In this document: positions 17,010 through 27,084 of the stretch, piece by piece
Layout: every line of letters begins with the position of its first letter
How positions within the stretch are numbered: the stretch's first letter is position 1
Assembly: GCF_010111755.1 (NCBI RefSeq)
Contig: NC_088958.1
Location: 186,001-250,000 of the forward strand
Reading direction: 5' to 3'
Source: Nakaseomyces glabratus
Lineage: Eukaryota > Ascomycota > Saccharomycetes > Saccharomycetales > Saccharomycetaceae
Length of the DNA: 64,000 bases
Translations under genes and position numbers: made by a program
The notes under the pieces: generated by a model
The model's input: the letters and a program-made list of their open reading frames with translations, nothing else
Told to the model about the DNA's origin: nothing
The model's database searches: none

Positions 17010-18155
17010 ATGGGAACTCAACATGGAAATCATAGTGGTCCCAAGAGGTCGCCGAAGAGAATAAGGGAAAGGTGTACGGTTTTAGTAGAGAATGTTCCCA
17101 AGAGTTATAACCAAGGTAAGATAAAGAAGTTCTTCAAGGATTGTGGTGATGTATTGCAGGTCAATAGCTATGAATCCTGGAGAGAAGGCAACCGTTGCCA
17201 AATGGCTCGAGTTGAGTTTGCCGACGAGGATGGGGCACGCAGTGCATTGACTAGGACGTTAAGAAACATGGGTAGTAACACTATAGAAGTAAATGAACTG
17301 AAGGACTCCACTGTCTGGATGACCAATTATCCACCAACTTTCCAACAAAGAGATATTAGGAATATATTCAAGGACCATAAAATTGTTGCGTTAAACGTAC
17401 GGTTGCCTTCACTAAGATTTAATTCTAACAGAAGATTTGCATATGTAGATTTGCCAAATATGGAAAGCCTGGACAAGGCAATTCAACTATTAAATGGCAA
17501 GGATATTAATGGATATAAATTGGTGGTAAAGAAGTCAAATCCCGAGAATAGGGACAAGAGGTCCGATGCACCAGTCCTTGAAAGAAGAGAGATAATAATA
17601 CGGAATCTTCCTAAAACAATGCTTGTAAAAGATACTCTTCTGGATATTTTTAAAAAATATGGAGCTATTGATGATTTACGAATTCCAAAAAAGCAGCTTG
17701 AAATGCTCTCAGATCTAAACCATGGTTGCGCTTTTGTTGTATACACAAATCCCGAGGACGCTAAATCTGCATTGGAAATGAACAATCATGTTATTGATGA
17801 TATAAAAATATCTGTTAACCTATCTGATTCTCATGCGTACCTTGAGAGAAAGGAGGTGAATCGAATCATAAATAGTAAGCACACTGAAAAATATGCTGCC
17901 ATTTATCCTATATCGGACAAAACTTCTAAGGAACAAATAAGAAATTTTATAAACGATAAAAATGCTGTTTTAGTTGAAGAACTAAAGAATATTTATCTTG
18001 TTACTGATTACAAAGCGGTGTTCCTGAAATTTGAAAGAGAGTCTACAGCGGCTAAAGCTATGCTTCAGTTAAACAATAGCACATTTGATAGGAAAACAAT
18101 TAAATGTACGACCATCAGAGAGTTGATGAATTTTAGTTCAGTAAATACCAACTAA
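17010..18155 (+). CDS. PRP24: U6 snRNP assembly factor Prp24, lacking the usual C-terminal tail
   Basis: 381 residues from the first ATG; the reading frame opens upstream only with non-ATG codons. Four RRM-like domains lie at about 22-97, 103-182, 198-275 and an occluded RRM4 to the end. Typical landmarks are TVLVENVPKSYNQGKIKKFF, TVWMTNYPPTFQQRDIRNIF with LPSLRFNSNRRFAYVDL, and EIIIRNLPKTM. Known role: binds U6 snRNA and promotes U4/U6 annealing. The frame ends right after RRM4 (FSSVNTN). The S. cerevisiae protein (444 residues) continues about 50 residues to the short Lsm-binding SNFFL box. No such motif is found in any frame of the 69 bp before PPA2. Matches YMR268C. Confidence 0.94.
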   Translation: MGTQHGNHSGPKRSPKRIRERCTVLVENVPKSYNQGKIKKFFKDCGDVLQVNSYESWREGNRCQMARVEFADEDGARSALTRTLRNMGSNTIEVNELKDSTVWMTNYPPTFQQRDIRNIFKDHKIVALNVRLPSLRFNSNRRFAYVDLPNMESLDKAIQLLNGKDINGYKLVVKKSNPENRDKRSDAPVLERREIIIRNLPKTMLVKDTLLDIFKKYGAIDDLRIPKKQLEMLSDLNHGCAFVVYTNPEDAKSALEMNNHVIDDIKISVNLSDSHAYLERKEVNRIINSKHTEKYAAIYPISDKTSKEQIRNFINDKNAVLVEELKNIYLVTDYKAVFLKFERESTAAKAMLQLNNSTFDRKTIKCTTIRELMNFSSVNTN

Positions 18156-18224
18156 GTCATATTTATTAACATGCGTTCAAAACCAAACTAAATATATAGC
18201 ATCAAAAAAAGATAACTATGTAAT

Positions 18225-19121
18225 TCAAACATAGTACCATTTATTTACATGATCTGGAACAGGAGTATCTGGCAAACGGTCATCTTTTACTGAGATTGAT
18301 GTACCTTTCCTTTCTGTTGTGGGAAGTAAAATGTTAGGGGATGCCGATATCTTTCCAGCAACCAATCCTTTCCATTCCTGATGACATTGTTCAATTGTCT
18401 TCATTGTCTTGTCATAATCTTGAAACTCACCATTGAAAGCAAATTCATTTACTGGCTTACCTGTAGGAACTTTATAATTCTTAAACCAATACCTTGTGGC
18501 ATCCAACAATCCAGGACAATATTTCTCTACATCCGCCAGATTGTTAATTTTCTCATGCATAGGATCCTCTGTATTTATGACCATGATTTTCCAATCTAGT
18601 TCACCGTCGTCTACCAGTGCAAGAGATCCAAGTACTTTTACCGTTTTTATATCTCCCATCTTAAGCACCGTCGACCCAATATCGCAACAGTCCAATGGAT
18701 CATTGTCACCAAATAAGGGCTCTTTGACTCCAGGTAATGAAGATGAAGAAGTAACATTTTCCCAAGTTTGAGGAATTGCACCATAATTATGGATGTATCC
18801 GTGGTATGGGAATATATTATTTACAAATCTGACTTTTCCCTTCTTAACATCTTGTGTAATCGGATTCAGCTTTAATTCTTTGGATATTTCAAACTTACCA
18901 CTACTCCACCTGGGAACCTCAACAACCATATTTACATAGCACTTGTCCTTTTGTATTCCAATGGGTACATCATGGAAATACGAACCGACACTCCCATCCT
19001 CTAGTTTCAGGTACTGTCTGTATGTGGTAGAATACTTAGAACCTTGTCTAATGCTACCATAGGCTCTTCGGCATTGATTTATGAGAGCCAATTTTTTGAA
19101 AGCCATTTTGTAGCATTGCAT
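18225..19121 (-). CDS. PPA2: Mitochondrial inorganic pyrophosphatase
   Basis: 298 residues from the ATG at 19121 (an alternative ATG lies 5 codons later at 19106). The first ~25 residues are basic and hydrophobic (AFKKLALINQCRRAYGSIR), a probable mitochondrial presequence. The family I pyrophosphatase domain follows, with YGYIHNYG-type PYHGYIHNYGAIPQTWE, the signature DNDPLDCC (catalytic Asp triad), and ALVDDGELDWK. The reaction is hydrolysis of PPi to phosphate, required for mitochondrial function in S. cerevisiae. Convergent with PRP24 with a 69-bp gap. Matches YMR267W. Confidence 0.96.
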   Translation of the reverse strand: MQCYKMAFKKLALINQCRRAYGSIRQGSKYSTTYRQYLKLEDGSVGSYFHDVPIGIQKDKCYVNMVVEVPRWSSGKFEISKELKLNPITQDVKKGKVRFVNNIFPYHGYIHNYGAIPQTWENVTSSSSLPGVKEPLFGDNDPLDCCDIGSTVLKMGDIKTVKVLGSLALVDDGELDWKIMVINTEDPMHEKINNLADVEKYCPGLLDATRYWFKNYKVPTGKPVNEFAFNGEFQDYDKTMKTIEQCHQEWKGLVAGKISASPNILLPTTERKGTSISVKDDRLPDTPVPDHVNKWYYV

Positions 19122-19529
19122 TTTGTGGATATAGATACAGGATGTGCCCAAAAGCTACTGTTAATTCGATCTTCAGACATCTTCTATAGATCAGTACATC
19201 TCCTCCTAATGGATCAGGCAGTCTCTTTGAACCTTCTAAATGTCCACTTCTTGATAACACAACGATTGGTCACATGGTTTATACAGCATAATCATAGTTA
19301 GAGAGGAATAGGATATTACTTAAAAGTCTATTGATATATTAAAGTCTTTGATATATTATGGTCAATACAATACTAAATACCATTAGTATCATTAAAAATT
19401 AATAGTACTAGGCTAATGTTACAAGATAAATGTGTAATATAGTTGCAAAAAAGAATGAAAATTAGATGATGTTTTATGACAATGGTATGGTTAATGCTGT
19501 GTGGTAAAGAACTGAGTTTTACAATTCTA
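19122..19529. other. PPA2 upstream / RSN1 3' spacer
   Basis: 408 bp, AT-rich. It contains the PPA2 5' region and the RSN1 3' end. No PAC, STRE or RNA gene recognised. Confidence 0.5.
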
Positions 19530-22286
19530 TTACAATTCTTCAGGGGTTTCAAATGGGTTTTCTGAGTGAGACTCTTGCTTGGATAGATGCGATATCTTTT
19601 CCTCTACAAGGCCTTCCTTTGGAGGATTGCCTAAAATTGTGATTTTACCATCTTCATTTATTACAGCACCCTCATCTGAAGCCTGTATAACACTAGCTAT
19701 GTCATCAATCAAATACGTTGAGATACCATGAGGATCTCTAGGTAGCCACAGGACGGGTAGTTCTGCACTCACAGCTGGGAAGTTATATGCATTTCTTATA
19801 TCATCTTCATCTTTCAATTCATCGGGATCCTCAAGGTTATAGATTTCTGGAATTCTGTGTTTAACAGCCTTGAAGGACAAAAAGATATGTGGAAGGAAAA
19901 ATCTCTTCCATGATGAAACTTGTGGAATTTTCTTTACATGACCATCAGCAAGTAATTCGGTCGTATCCAATACATTGATATCCTTTCTTGGCGAACTAGT
20001 CCTTATTGGTGCATCTTCGTTCTCCAATGTGTTATCACTGTGGAAGCTATCCCTGTAACTAACATCCTTTGCCAGTGGTGATGAAGATGCATACCCAGAG
20101 CTCTTGAGCGCTAAATGGGCCCTCGAAGATCCAAATAATTTATGAGGTTCATGATTTTCTTCAATTGGAGCACAAGAGCTTTGCTGGTAGATGTTTTTAT
20201 AGGATGGGGTGTCACTGATACCATCTGATGATTTCATTGTATCCACAGGGACAACTCTCATTAATTTATCAAAGGTCTTGTTGAAATATAAATGTATGAT
20301 GGTGGTGACTGCCAGACCAATGGCCTGCAATACGATAGGTCCCCAACCCTTACCAACAGCAAATAGACCTAACAGACAAATTTGACCAATATACAAACCA
20401 ACGATAGTCTGATACATTGCTCTAGGATAATGAACACCTCTAGCATCTGATGCTTCTTGCCAAACATAGGTTAAGTTGTAGAGGTAAGCAATGTACAATA
20501 ATAGGAAGCCACAAGCACCGAATAAAAGAATAATTGGAGAAATAATAGCATATGAGAAGACGATTACAGCTAAATTGGTATAGATCGGAAAAGTTGTACC
20601 CCAATCAACACTACCTAAGGTGGTAAATCTGGTCCATTTCTTTCTTGGAGTTTTATCTAGCAAATATCCCAAGGCATAAAACATTGCCAAAGGAGAAATC
20701 TGTAATAGGGAACCAGACGCAATAGACATACCCTGAAGAATAATATAGGCAATAAAAAAGTTCGATGCTTTTGGCAGATTTTCAGCCAGCAATCTCATTG
20801 CACTTGTAGGTTCTTCAACAATTTGTGTAACAGTAGAAGTGGCAGCCGATGTAATTGTCGTAACTAAGAAGACTTGAATGACCTGAAAGGCGAAATATGA
20901 TTGCTGTGTGAAGTATTCAACTTGCTGAGACGAAGTAGCACCCTGAATCTTAGCCATACCTCTGATAAACATTGGCAACAACATCATTAACAGTGACAAT
21001 GCAACTGTTGGTGCTAAAGAGGTTAGTAAACCAAGCAGGACATCCGGTAAATGATAGATGAATCTCAGCCAATGTAATTTGTTTGTTAGATATGTAATAT
21101 TAGAAATCATACCAACGAATGCAACAGGAATAGCCCATAAAATGACAAGGGCAATGATAGCGCCGACAGAACCCAGCTCTCTGACCATACGTTCCCACCA
21201 GAATAGTCTCAGATTGAACCAAACAACGTTCTTTGGCTCGATACCAACGTAGGCCGGGGACATATACAATGGCGCATGATAGGCTCTAATTTGTAAGGCG
21301 ATTTGTGCTTGGTACTGGGACTCAAATTCAATGAAGATAGAGTTTAATGTCTTCTCGTCTTCATGACATGACTGCAATTCTTTAACCTCATCATCAAGCT
21401 TTTTAATTTCTTCTTTCAAATAATCAATGGAATCGACTTTTTTGCCGATGAAACGAGTAGTTCTATGAGTTGGGCGCAGTTTCTTATCTGTTACCAAAGA
21501 ATGAATATCAAGTTGACCGTCTTTATTTTTTTTCAACTGCTTTAAACATTTCTTTAGGAATGCAATTTCAGTGCTCTCTAGAGTCATTGCCAATTTTTCT
21601 CTTTCTTCAACTTTCTTTGGTAAGTCACCTTGGGTTCTAGCGATCCATATATTCTTGACACCTTCAAACAGCTTACTGAACTCCTGTTCATTCAAGTATT
21701 CGCCCGGTACAGTTTGGAACAGGACAGTTCTAGAGGATAACTTGGAAGCATAACGAGGCGACGATAGAACGGCCTGTCTCAAAGAGTTGAAATACATCAA
21801 CTCACGGTAGACCACAAACAGGAATGACCAGTAGAAGACCCAGCCACAGAAAACATGTGCGTAGTACCTATGCCTGTGCTTAACGTTTTGATAAGCCAAT
21901 TGATTCAGACCAGTCTCATGGGCACCATTACTAGCATTAATTGGAATTAAGATAGGGAAGATGTACATTATCGAGACTGCGAAGAATGCCGCCAGGATGA
22001 ACAGGTATCTCAAGAAGAAATACCCGTCCAGGCCAGCTTGCTGCAACACGAAATTATCAGATTTTTTCAATAGCGGGAGTATCCAGCTGAATATACCCGA
22101 TGGCAGTGGTTCAGGTTTCTTTTCATCGTTGATCAGGTCGAATGATGATTTTGGCTCATAGATACGCTTCAATTTTAGTCTTAAGAGCACGAATGCTCCG
22201 ACGAAAGCGCCAAATATAACACCATTTGTGATCAGAGCAGTGACCACTTGCTGTGTGGACGTGCTCGTTACGTGATCACTAGACAT
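19530..22286 (-). CDS. RSN1: OSCA/TMEM63 (CSC1-like) membrane protein Rsn1
   Basis: 918 residues with an N-terminal membrane segment (about 13-36), two further segments around 85-175, a cytosolic domain with coiled-coil-like charge (about 230-330), and a cluster of hydrophobic segments from about 365 to 690. These correspond to the CSC1/OSCA channel domain. The motif AYVGIEPKNVVWFNLRLFWWERMVR is characteristic. A cytosolic C-terminus rich in Ser/Asp/Glu follows. The family includes hyperosmolality-gated calcium channels and mechanosensitive channels. S. cerevisiae Rsn1 (YMR266W, 953 residues) is linked to salt sensitivity and exocytosis suppression. Channel activity here is inferred from the family. 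Confidence 0.94.
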   Translation of the reverse strand: MSSDHVTSTSTQQVVTALITNGVIFGAFVGAFVLLRLKLKRIYEPKSSFDLINDEKKPEPLPSGIFSWILPLLKKSDNFVLQQAGLDGYFFLRYLFILAAFFAVSIMYIFPILIPINASNGAHETGLNQLAYQNVKHRHRYYAHVFCGWVFYWSFLFVVYRELMYFNSLRQAVLSSPRYASKLSSRTVLFQTVPGEYLNEQEFSKLFEGVKNIWIARTQGDLPKKVEEREKLAMTLESTEIAFLKKCLKQLKKNKDGQLDIHSLVTDKKLRPTHRTTRFIGKKVDSIDYLKEEIKKLDDEVKELQSCHEDEKTLNSIFIEFESQYQAQIALQIRAYHAPLYMSPAYVGIEPKNVVWFNLRLFWWERMVRELGSVGAIIALVILWAIPVAFVGMISNITYLTNKLHWLRFIYHLPDVLLGLLTSLAPTVALSLLMMLLPMFIRGMAKIQGATSSQQVEYFTQQSYFAFQVIQVFLVTTITSAATSTVTQIVEEPTSAMRLLAENLPKASNFFIAYIILQGMSIASGSLLQISPLAMFYALGYLLDKTPRKKWTRFTTLGSVDWGTTFPIYTNLAVIVFSYAIISPIILLFGACGFLLLYIAYLYNLTYVWQEASDARGVHYPRAMYQTIVGLYIGQICLLGLFAVGKGWGPIVLQAIGLAVTTIIHLYFNKTFDKLMRVVPVDTMKSSDGISDTPSYKNIYQQSSCAPIEENHEPHKLFGSSRAHLALKSSGYASSSPLAKDVSYRDSFHSDNTLENEDAPIRTSSPRKDINVLDTTELLADGHVKKIPQVSSWKRFFLPHIFLSFKAVKHRIPEIYNLEDPDELKDEDDIRNAYNFPAVSAELPVLWLPRDPHGISTYLIDDIASVIQASDEGAVINEDGKITILGNPPKEGLVEEKISHLSKQESHSENPFETPEEL

Positions 22287-23787
22287 TTAGCTATATATTT
22301 GCAGGTTGTATACTAAAGCTTGGGTGATGGAAAATTCTACATGCAAGGTACCGATATTTCAAAGAGAACGTTTCATTTATAAAGAATAAAGAATTGAAAG
22401 GAAAGATAAACAAGAATTCGGTACTGCAATAGAAATAAAGATGGAAATAAAGAGACATGTAGTCCGTGTTATTATTTGGAGATTTGGGAATGGCATGGTC
22501 AGCATTTTTAAGAAAGATAAAAAAAAAGAAAAAGCATAAATGCATTATAATTAGAACTGCTTGAGTTAGCAAATATTTTGAGATGGCGGGGCGAGACCCG
22601 AGGTTGTAACCAATTGATGCATTTTCTGCTGCCCATGAAGGTACCTACCCAATTGCAAATGCCAAAAATAATTGGGAGAAAAGAAGTGAAGCCAAGGAAA
22701 AAGCACAATGGACCATCGATAATTTACACATACATGCACGGAAGGGTCCAACATACAGTGACACCGTGAATAGGGTCCCCCCCAGCCTCAGAAATTGCCT
22801 GAAAGTTAGCCAATTCTATGAATTATGGAAGAAAGAGATTAAGAGATTTTAGCCAGGATGGAAAAAAAGAAAGAATACACTTGCACAGGAACCACCGTAC
22901 GAATGACTTAATTTATGTCACTTAATTTCATAGATAATTTACGATTTTCTCGATGGGGGAAGATCTGTGTCCGTGCCTAGAGAATGTCGCACTCAGTAAG
23001 GTGTTGGTTGTCTTTCTACCTTGAAATGCTGTGTCTACTGGCAGCGAAAGTTCTTATACTATTTGAATTATACGATGAGAAAGTATGGTCTGGCCCCAGC
23101 AAGACATTGTGCACTATGCAGTATGGTCTGTTTGAAATGGGTAATTGGAAGGGCGAAGTTAAAATACAAAACTGTGAGACTAAATGCAAAACTGTAAATG
23201 ATATGATAATAGTGCCCAAAACAATAGCATTTATCATAGCTGTAATGGTGACGTCTCTGGATTTAACACGTTTTTATCTATCTTCAAACGCGAAAAATGG
23301 GGCTTATCGCTATTACAATTGTGTAGACTGGTCTTTACTTAATTTGACAGTACAATAGACACGCACTGATTATGTCCACTCGGGCAGACTTTTTGCACCG
23401 GAGAACAAAGAAATTGGCCAAAACGCGAAAAAACCATACATATCATTGTTCACGATTATTCATCTACCTTTTATATCTTGATGTACGTGTATATCATATG
23501 GTGATCGTGGAGTGGAATAGACTAGCTGCCAACTAGCATGAGCAAAGCGATGAGATGAGCTGTTGAATACTCAATATAGCTGTATTTTGTGAGTCAGTGT
23601 ATAACAAAGTGTGTTTCTCTTTTAAGTTAAGCGCTTCCTTAATGTTTATAATTATTATCTTTGATTACGTCTTTGAAATATCAATCTTCCTCTTAATTTC
23701 GCCATACTAAATTTGCAAAGTTTTCTGGGTAGAGCTCAGTTCGAAAAACAGTGAGTAGAAAGCTACAAACTTAGGAAACCTTTGCCA
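22287..23787. promoter_or_regulatory. Divergent RSN1 / YMR265C-like intergenic region with a PAC word
   Basis: 1.5 kb between divergent start codons. A PAC word (GCGATGAGA, followed at once by TGAGCT) lies at 23547-23555, 233 bp before the YMR265C-like start. A GC-rich patch (GGCGGGGCGAGACCC) lies near 22582-22597 and a CCCCCCC run near 22778. A 124-codon ORF (22984-23358) is listed separately. Confidence 0.55.
22984..23358 (+). CDS. Unassigned 124-codon ORF with two hydrophobic segments
   Basis: An ATG-initiated frame between RSN1 and the YMR265C-like gene. It has two hydrophobic stretches (about residues 8-28 and 76-96) and six or more cysteines (CEMK/CETKCK region). No family recognised and no counterpart at this location in S. 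cerevisiae. A frame of this length can occur by chance in this much intergenic DNA. Confidence 0.2.
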   Translation: MSHSVRCWLSFYLEMLCLLAAKVLILFELYDEKVWSGPSKTLCTMQYGLFEMGNWKGEVKIQNCETKCKTVNDMIIVPKTIAFIIAVMVTSLDLTRFYLSSNAKNGAYRYYNCVDWSLLNLTVQ

Positions 23788-25197
23788 ATGACTTCCTCAT
23801 TAACTGAACACCAGGTCCTTGAAGAATGGAATAGCATCCCTGGTGAAGTACATGTACCGATAGTGTCTGCTGCTGAAATAACAAAACTACATATATATGA
23901 CTTTGACAATACATTATTCAATTCCCCCGTGCCCAATCCACAATTATACACCAAAAGAGTAGAAAATCTACTTAGAAGTAGTCCCCACATATCTAGCTTT
24001 GGAAGCTGGTGGGACGACCCTCGACCTCTAGAGATCATTGCAAAATTAATGAACCACGATAGCGAGAGAGCTGCATTCTGGAATGAGAATCTTTTGAGAT
24101 TGGCAAGGCTGTCATGGAGAGATACTAGTACTGTGTCAATTGTTCTCACAGGGAGAAAAGAAAAGAATTTTCATAGCTTATTTGGCAAATTGTTTCAAAT
24201 ATCAAGAGATAAATGGGCTACTGAACAGATAGCTAAAGATGATAATAAATATTCCGCCGATGATTACCTGTTTAATGCAATCTGCTTGAAGAAACAGCGC
24301 GAGGAGACCAATACCTTTGACTATAAATGCAAATGTATCTTATCATTTCTAGATAGATACCCAAACTTAGAAGAAGTAACAATTTATGATGATAGAATAC
24401 ATCACATTAACAAATTTAAGAATTTTTTCAACTCTCTGCTAAATACAAAGATAAAATGGATTATAGTACCAGTAGCGCCTCGATTTCATTATTTGCCAAT
24501 TAGAGATGAGAATACTCTGATACCGAAGTTTGTCAACGAACAGGAACGTGCAGAGAGTGGACTAGTGCTTAATCTCTCTAGGACACCAATGCAGGTGGGC
24601 TACTTCTTAACCGTTGGATCACAAAAGAAACTTTTGCATTGGGGACTAAACTATTTACGCCAACATTTTAAAGATACAAAGGTGCAATTGTCCAATTTTG
24701 CAGAATACCCCATGTACATACCCTGTACTGCGCCTGGTAATGGTATCACAGCCAGTCAAGCTAGAAAGTGTTTCACACATTTTGATGAGATTCAGATAAG
24801 CAAAAACAATGACAACGAAAAAAGAAGTGATGAAGATATTATAAAGTATTTCTGCTCTCAAAAAACCATGCTCTCAGAATGGTCAACATCATTTAAAGTC
24901 GTGGCAATTGCTATTAGAGAAGCACCAATTCAAGCTTCTTCTCGAAAAGCTCAAAATAATAAAGCTATGGAAATTTATTACAGGACCATTCCGGTTGGTC
25001 CTAAGAAGGAGGCATGGACTTCCTGGCCAGAATTTATTATCGTCGGATACAACTATGACAAGAATATACAAGTTCAAATGGAGGAAATTAATTCAGTCTT
25101 GACGAACCCAAAAAGCTTACGCTGGCATAACGTTAAGGTAGGAATAAAGATAAAAACGTATTTTGGTTTCTTTTCAAAGAGAGATACAGACTTATGA
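23788..25197 (+). CDS. HAD-type Swiss Army Knife RNA-repair-like protein (YMR265C ortholog)
   Basis: 469 residues from the ATG at 23788; the frame extends upstream only by a TTG. The HAD motif I DFDNTLF is at residues 38-44. A GSWWDDPRPLE motif follows, then SIVLTGRKEKNF (motif II region, residues about 113-124) and YDDRIHHI (motif III/IV acidic residues). This is the HAD_SAK_1 architecture seen in S. cerevisiae YMR265C, of unknown function. The family name rests on a proposed RNA-repair link, not on demonstrated activity. A PAC word upstream hints at co-expression with ribosome-biogenesis genes. Convergent with CUE1. Confidence 0.85.
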   Translation: MTSSLTEHQVLEEWNSIPGEVHVPIVSAAEITKLHIYDFDNTLFNSPVPNPQLYTKRVENLLRSSPHISSFGSWWDDPRPLEIIAKLMNHDSERAAFWNENLLRLARLSWRDTSTVSIVLTGRKEKNFHSLFGKLFQISRDKWATEQIAKDDNKYSADDYLFNAICLKKQREETNTFDYKCKCILSFLDRYPNLEEVTIYDDRIHHINKFKNFFNSLLNTKIKWIIVPVAPRFHYLPIRDENTLIPKFVNEQERAESGLVLNLSRTPMQVGYFLTVGSQKKLLHWGLNYLRQHFKDTKVQLSNFAEYPMYIPCTAPGNGITASQARKCFTHFDEIQISKNNDNEKRSDEDIIKYFCSQKTMLSEWSTSFKVVAIAIREAPIQASSRKAQNNKAMEIYYRTIPVGPKKEAWTSWPEFIIVGYNYDKNIQVQMEEINSVLTNPKSLRWHNVKVGIKIKTYFGFFSKRDTDL

Positions 25198-25380
25198 ATG
25201 CAGTTACATCATAAATTAATCATGAACTAAGACTATCTAAATAATTCTTCGTATTGTAGCTTTGCTTTGGATACCTGATGTAACAATCACCTTATCTAAA
25301 AGGAAAACACGATATTTAACAGAAATAGGTATACATACGTATGTTTCTATCTATTAAACTATTACATGTTTGCCAAGTAC

Positions 25381-25992
25381 TTACTTTATAAGTGATGCTA
25401 GTTCTGTATCAGTTTCAAGTCGTTTCTCCATATTTTTTCTTGCTTCCCATACAAGTAATTTCTTCCTTTCATCAATTTCTAATTCTTTAATGCTCATATC
25501 AGACATATCTACGGACATATCAACGTTGAATTTCGATAAAAGATTATCAGGTCTTATGTTACTTCTTTTGCGAATGTCACTAGGCTCGTCTATATTATTA
25601 TGTTGCCCATTCGCTGAGCTTTCTCTAGCAGGTGTGTAACCAGGAGGGAAAGGGAAAGATTCACCATTAAAGTATCTTTCCATTGTTTGTTCTACGGACC
25701 CAGTACTTTCCAAATCATATCTGATTTGTTCAGGATGCAGAGCTGGAATAACATTGCGGACTGTCTCTATCATTTCAGGTGTAATGTTTCTTCTACTAGT
25801 CGAAGAAACACGACGCTGTGAGCCTCTGCCATTTGAGCTACCAGCAGTTCTCTGTTGATTATTGGATGAAGAAGGAAGCTGCGTATTAGGTAACCTTTGT
25901 GCGGATGGATGTTCCTTCGGGGCTGCAAACCATTTAACAACAAATATTCCGAGTATTAAAGTAGCCACTACCACTGCTGCACTGTGCTCCAT
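25381..25992 (-). CDS. CUE1: ER ubiquitin-binding recruitment factor Cue1
   Basis: 203 residues from the ATG at 25992, exactly the S. cerevisiae length; the frame upstream has no ATG before a GTG. An N-terminal transmembrane anchor (residues 5-24) is followed by HPSAQRL, the CUE domain (about 70-110, [25 protein letters not shown] split over alpha1-alpha2), and a C-terminal U7BR helix (about 155-203). The last is the Ubc7-binding and activating region. Known role: tethers Ubc7 to the ER for ERAD with Hrd1 and Doa10. Matches YMR264W. Confidence 0.95.
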   Translation of the reverse strand: MEHSAAVVVATLILGIFVVKWFAAPKEHPSAQRLPNTQLPSSSNNQQRTAGSSNGRGSQRRVSSTSRRNITPEMIETVRNVIPALHPEQIRYDLESTGSVEQTMERYFNGESFPFPPGYTPARESSANGQHNNIDEPSDIRKRSNIRPDNLLSKFNVDMSVDMSDMSIKELEIDERKKLLVWEARKNMEKRLETDTELASLIK

Positions 25993-26379
25993 TACCGAAA
26001 ACCTGTCTTGAGTGCAATATTTATAAGCTGTAATCACTTAAGTTTTGACTGTGTTGGAAAGTTGACTTCAAGGTTTGGCTTATAGTTGGTTGTCTTTATT
26101 AAATTTAAAATAGGGCCTATTCCTTGACATTTCTGGGCCAAAATGACATGATCCAGTCAGTACAATACGAACTTTTACATAATGCCGATCATAATATCGA
26201 AACTACGAAAACTCAAAAATGAATGCTGTCATCATATATTATATTATTCATTACACAATTAGAATATAAATACCGATATTTAAATTCTATATTTTTAGGA
26301 GCTTCTATGATAAACATAGGTTTATGGGGAAAAAATTCACAGTCTCAACAAAATAGCAATGGTGGGACGTATGTTTTGC
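25993..26379. other. CUE1 upstream / SAP30 3' spacer
   Basis: 387 bp, AT-rich. A small inverted repeat (AATAGGGCCTATT) lies near 26110. Nothing else recognised. Confidence 0.4.
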
Positions 26380-26916
26380 TTACCCTCTAAACTCCATCTT
26401 AAACTTCTTTTTCTGGTTCCTGACCTTGTATATAAAGTTCGGTATGCATTCAGTTTCTTTTATACTGAGACTGTTAAAATGCTTCTTTATCTTTGAGGCA
26501 GCTTCAGTTTTCGTTATTCTATGTCCAGGAACTGATGATACATTTCTTTTATATGATATAGTTCTCTTCCCCAGTTCAGATCCTAACAAATAGCCTTGTA
26601 AAGTCATCTGGTCTGGCACATTCAAGCCGAAATGGTCCTTGTATGCTCGAATAAACTCCTCACTATATTGTTCAAAGTCAAGCGGATGCGGCTTTTCTTC
26701 TAATGTAGGATCATTGTTTGTTATATGTTCATTGATTAAGTCTCTGATATACTGCTGTTGTGCTGCAGTGAGTCTTTGCTTTGCATTAGACCTCGAAGAT
26801 TGTGAATTGGATCCCGCACTAGTAGTGTTTGAAGCGTTCGATGATCCGGCATTACCCTGGTTATTGTTCCTCGTCTTAGTTTCAGATTCACTATTAGAGT
26901 TATTTGCTCTCGCCAT
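26380..26916 (-). CDS. SAP30: Rpd3L histone deacetylase subunit Sap30
   Basis: 178 residues (S. cerevisiae 201). The N-terminal ~50 residues are Ser/Asn/Thr-rich. From about 48 on is the conserved Sap30 region (LTAAQQQYIRDLINEHI), then the Sin3-binding helices (PLDFEQYSEEFIRAYKDHF, TLQGYLLGSELGKRTISYKRN) and the RITKTEAASKIKKHFNSLSIKE segment. Part of the Sin3-Rpd3 large corepressor complex. A 33-nt G homopolymer lies 134 bp upstream of its start. Matches YMR263W. Confidence 0.93.
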   Translation of the reverse strand: MARANNSNSESETKTRNNNQGNAGSSNASNTTSAGSNSQSSRSNAKQRLTAAQQQYIRDLINEHITNNDPTLEEKPHPLDFEQYSEEFIRAYKDHFGLNVPDQMTLQGYLLGSELGKRTISYKRNVSSVPGHRITKTEAASKIKKHFNSLSIKETECIPNFIYKVRNQKKKFKMEFRG

Positions 26917-27048
26917 TGTTGATTAGTGCTCCTTGTAATATATGTGTACAAGCTTTACAATGCTCTCTGAATTACATTAAAGGTAAATATATGGCTATTA
27001 TGTCTCTTTTCATAATTTTTTGAAAACTGCTTGCTTTTTTCTTTTGCT

Positions 27049-27084
<36 letters not shown>

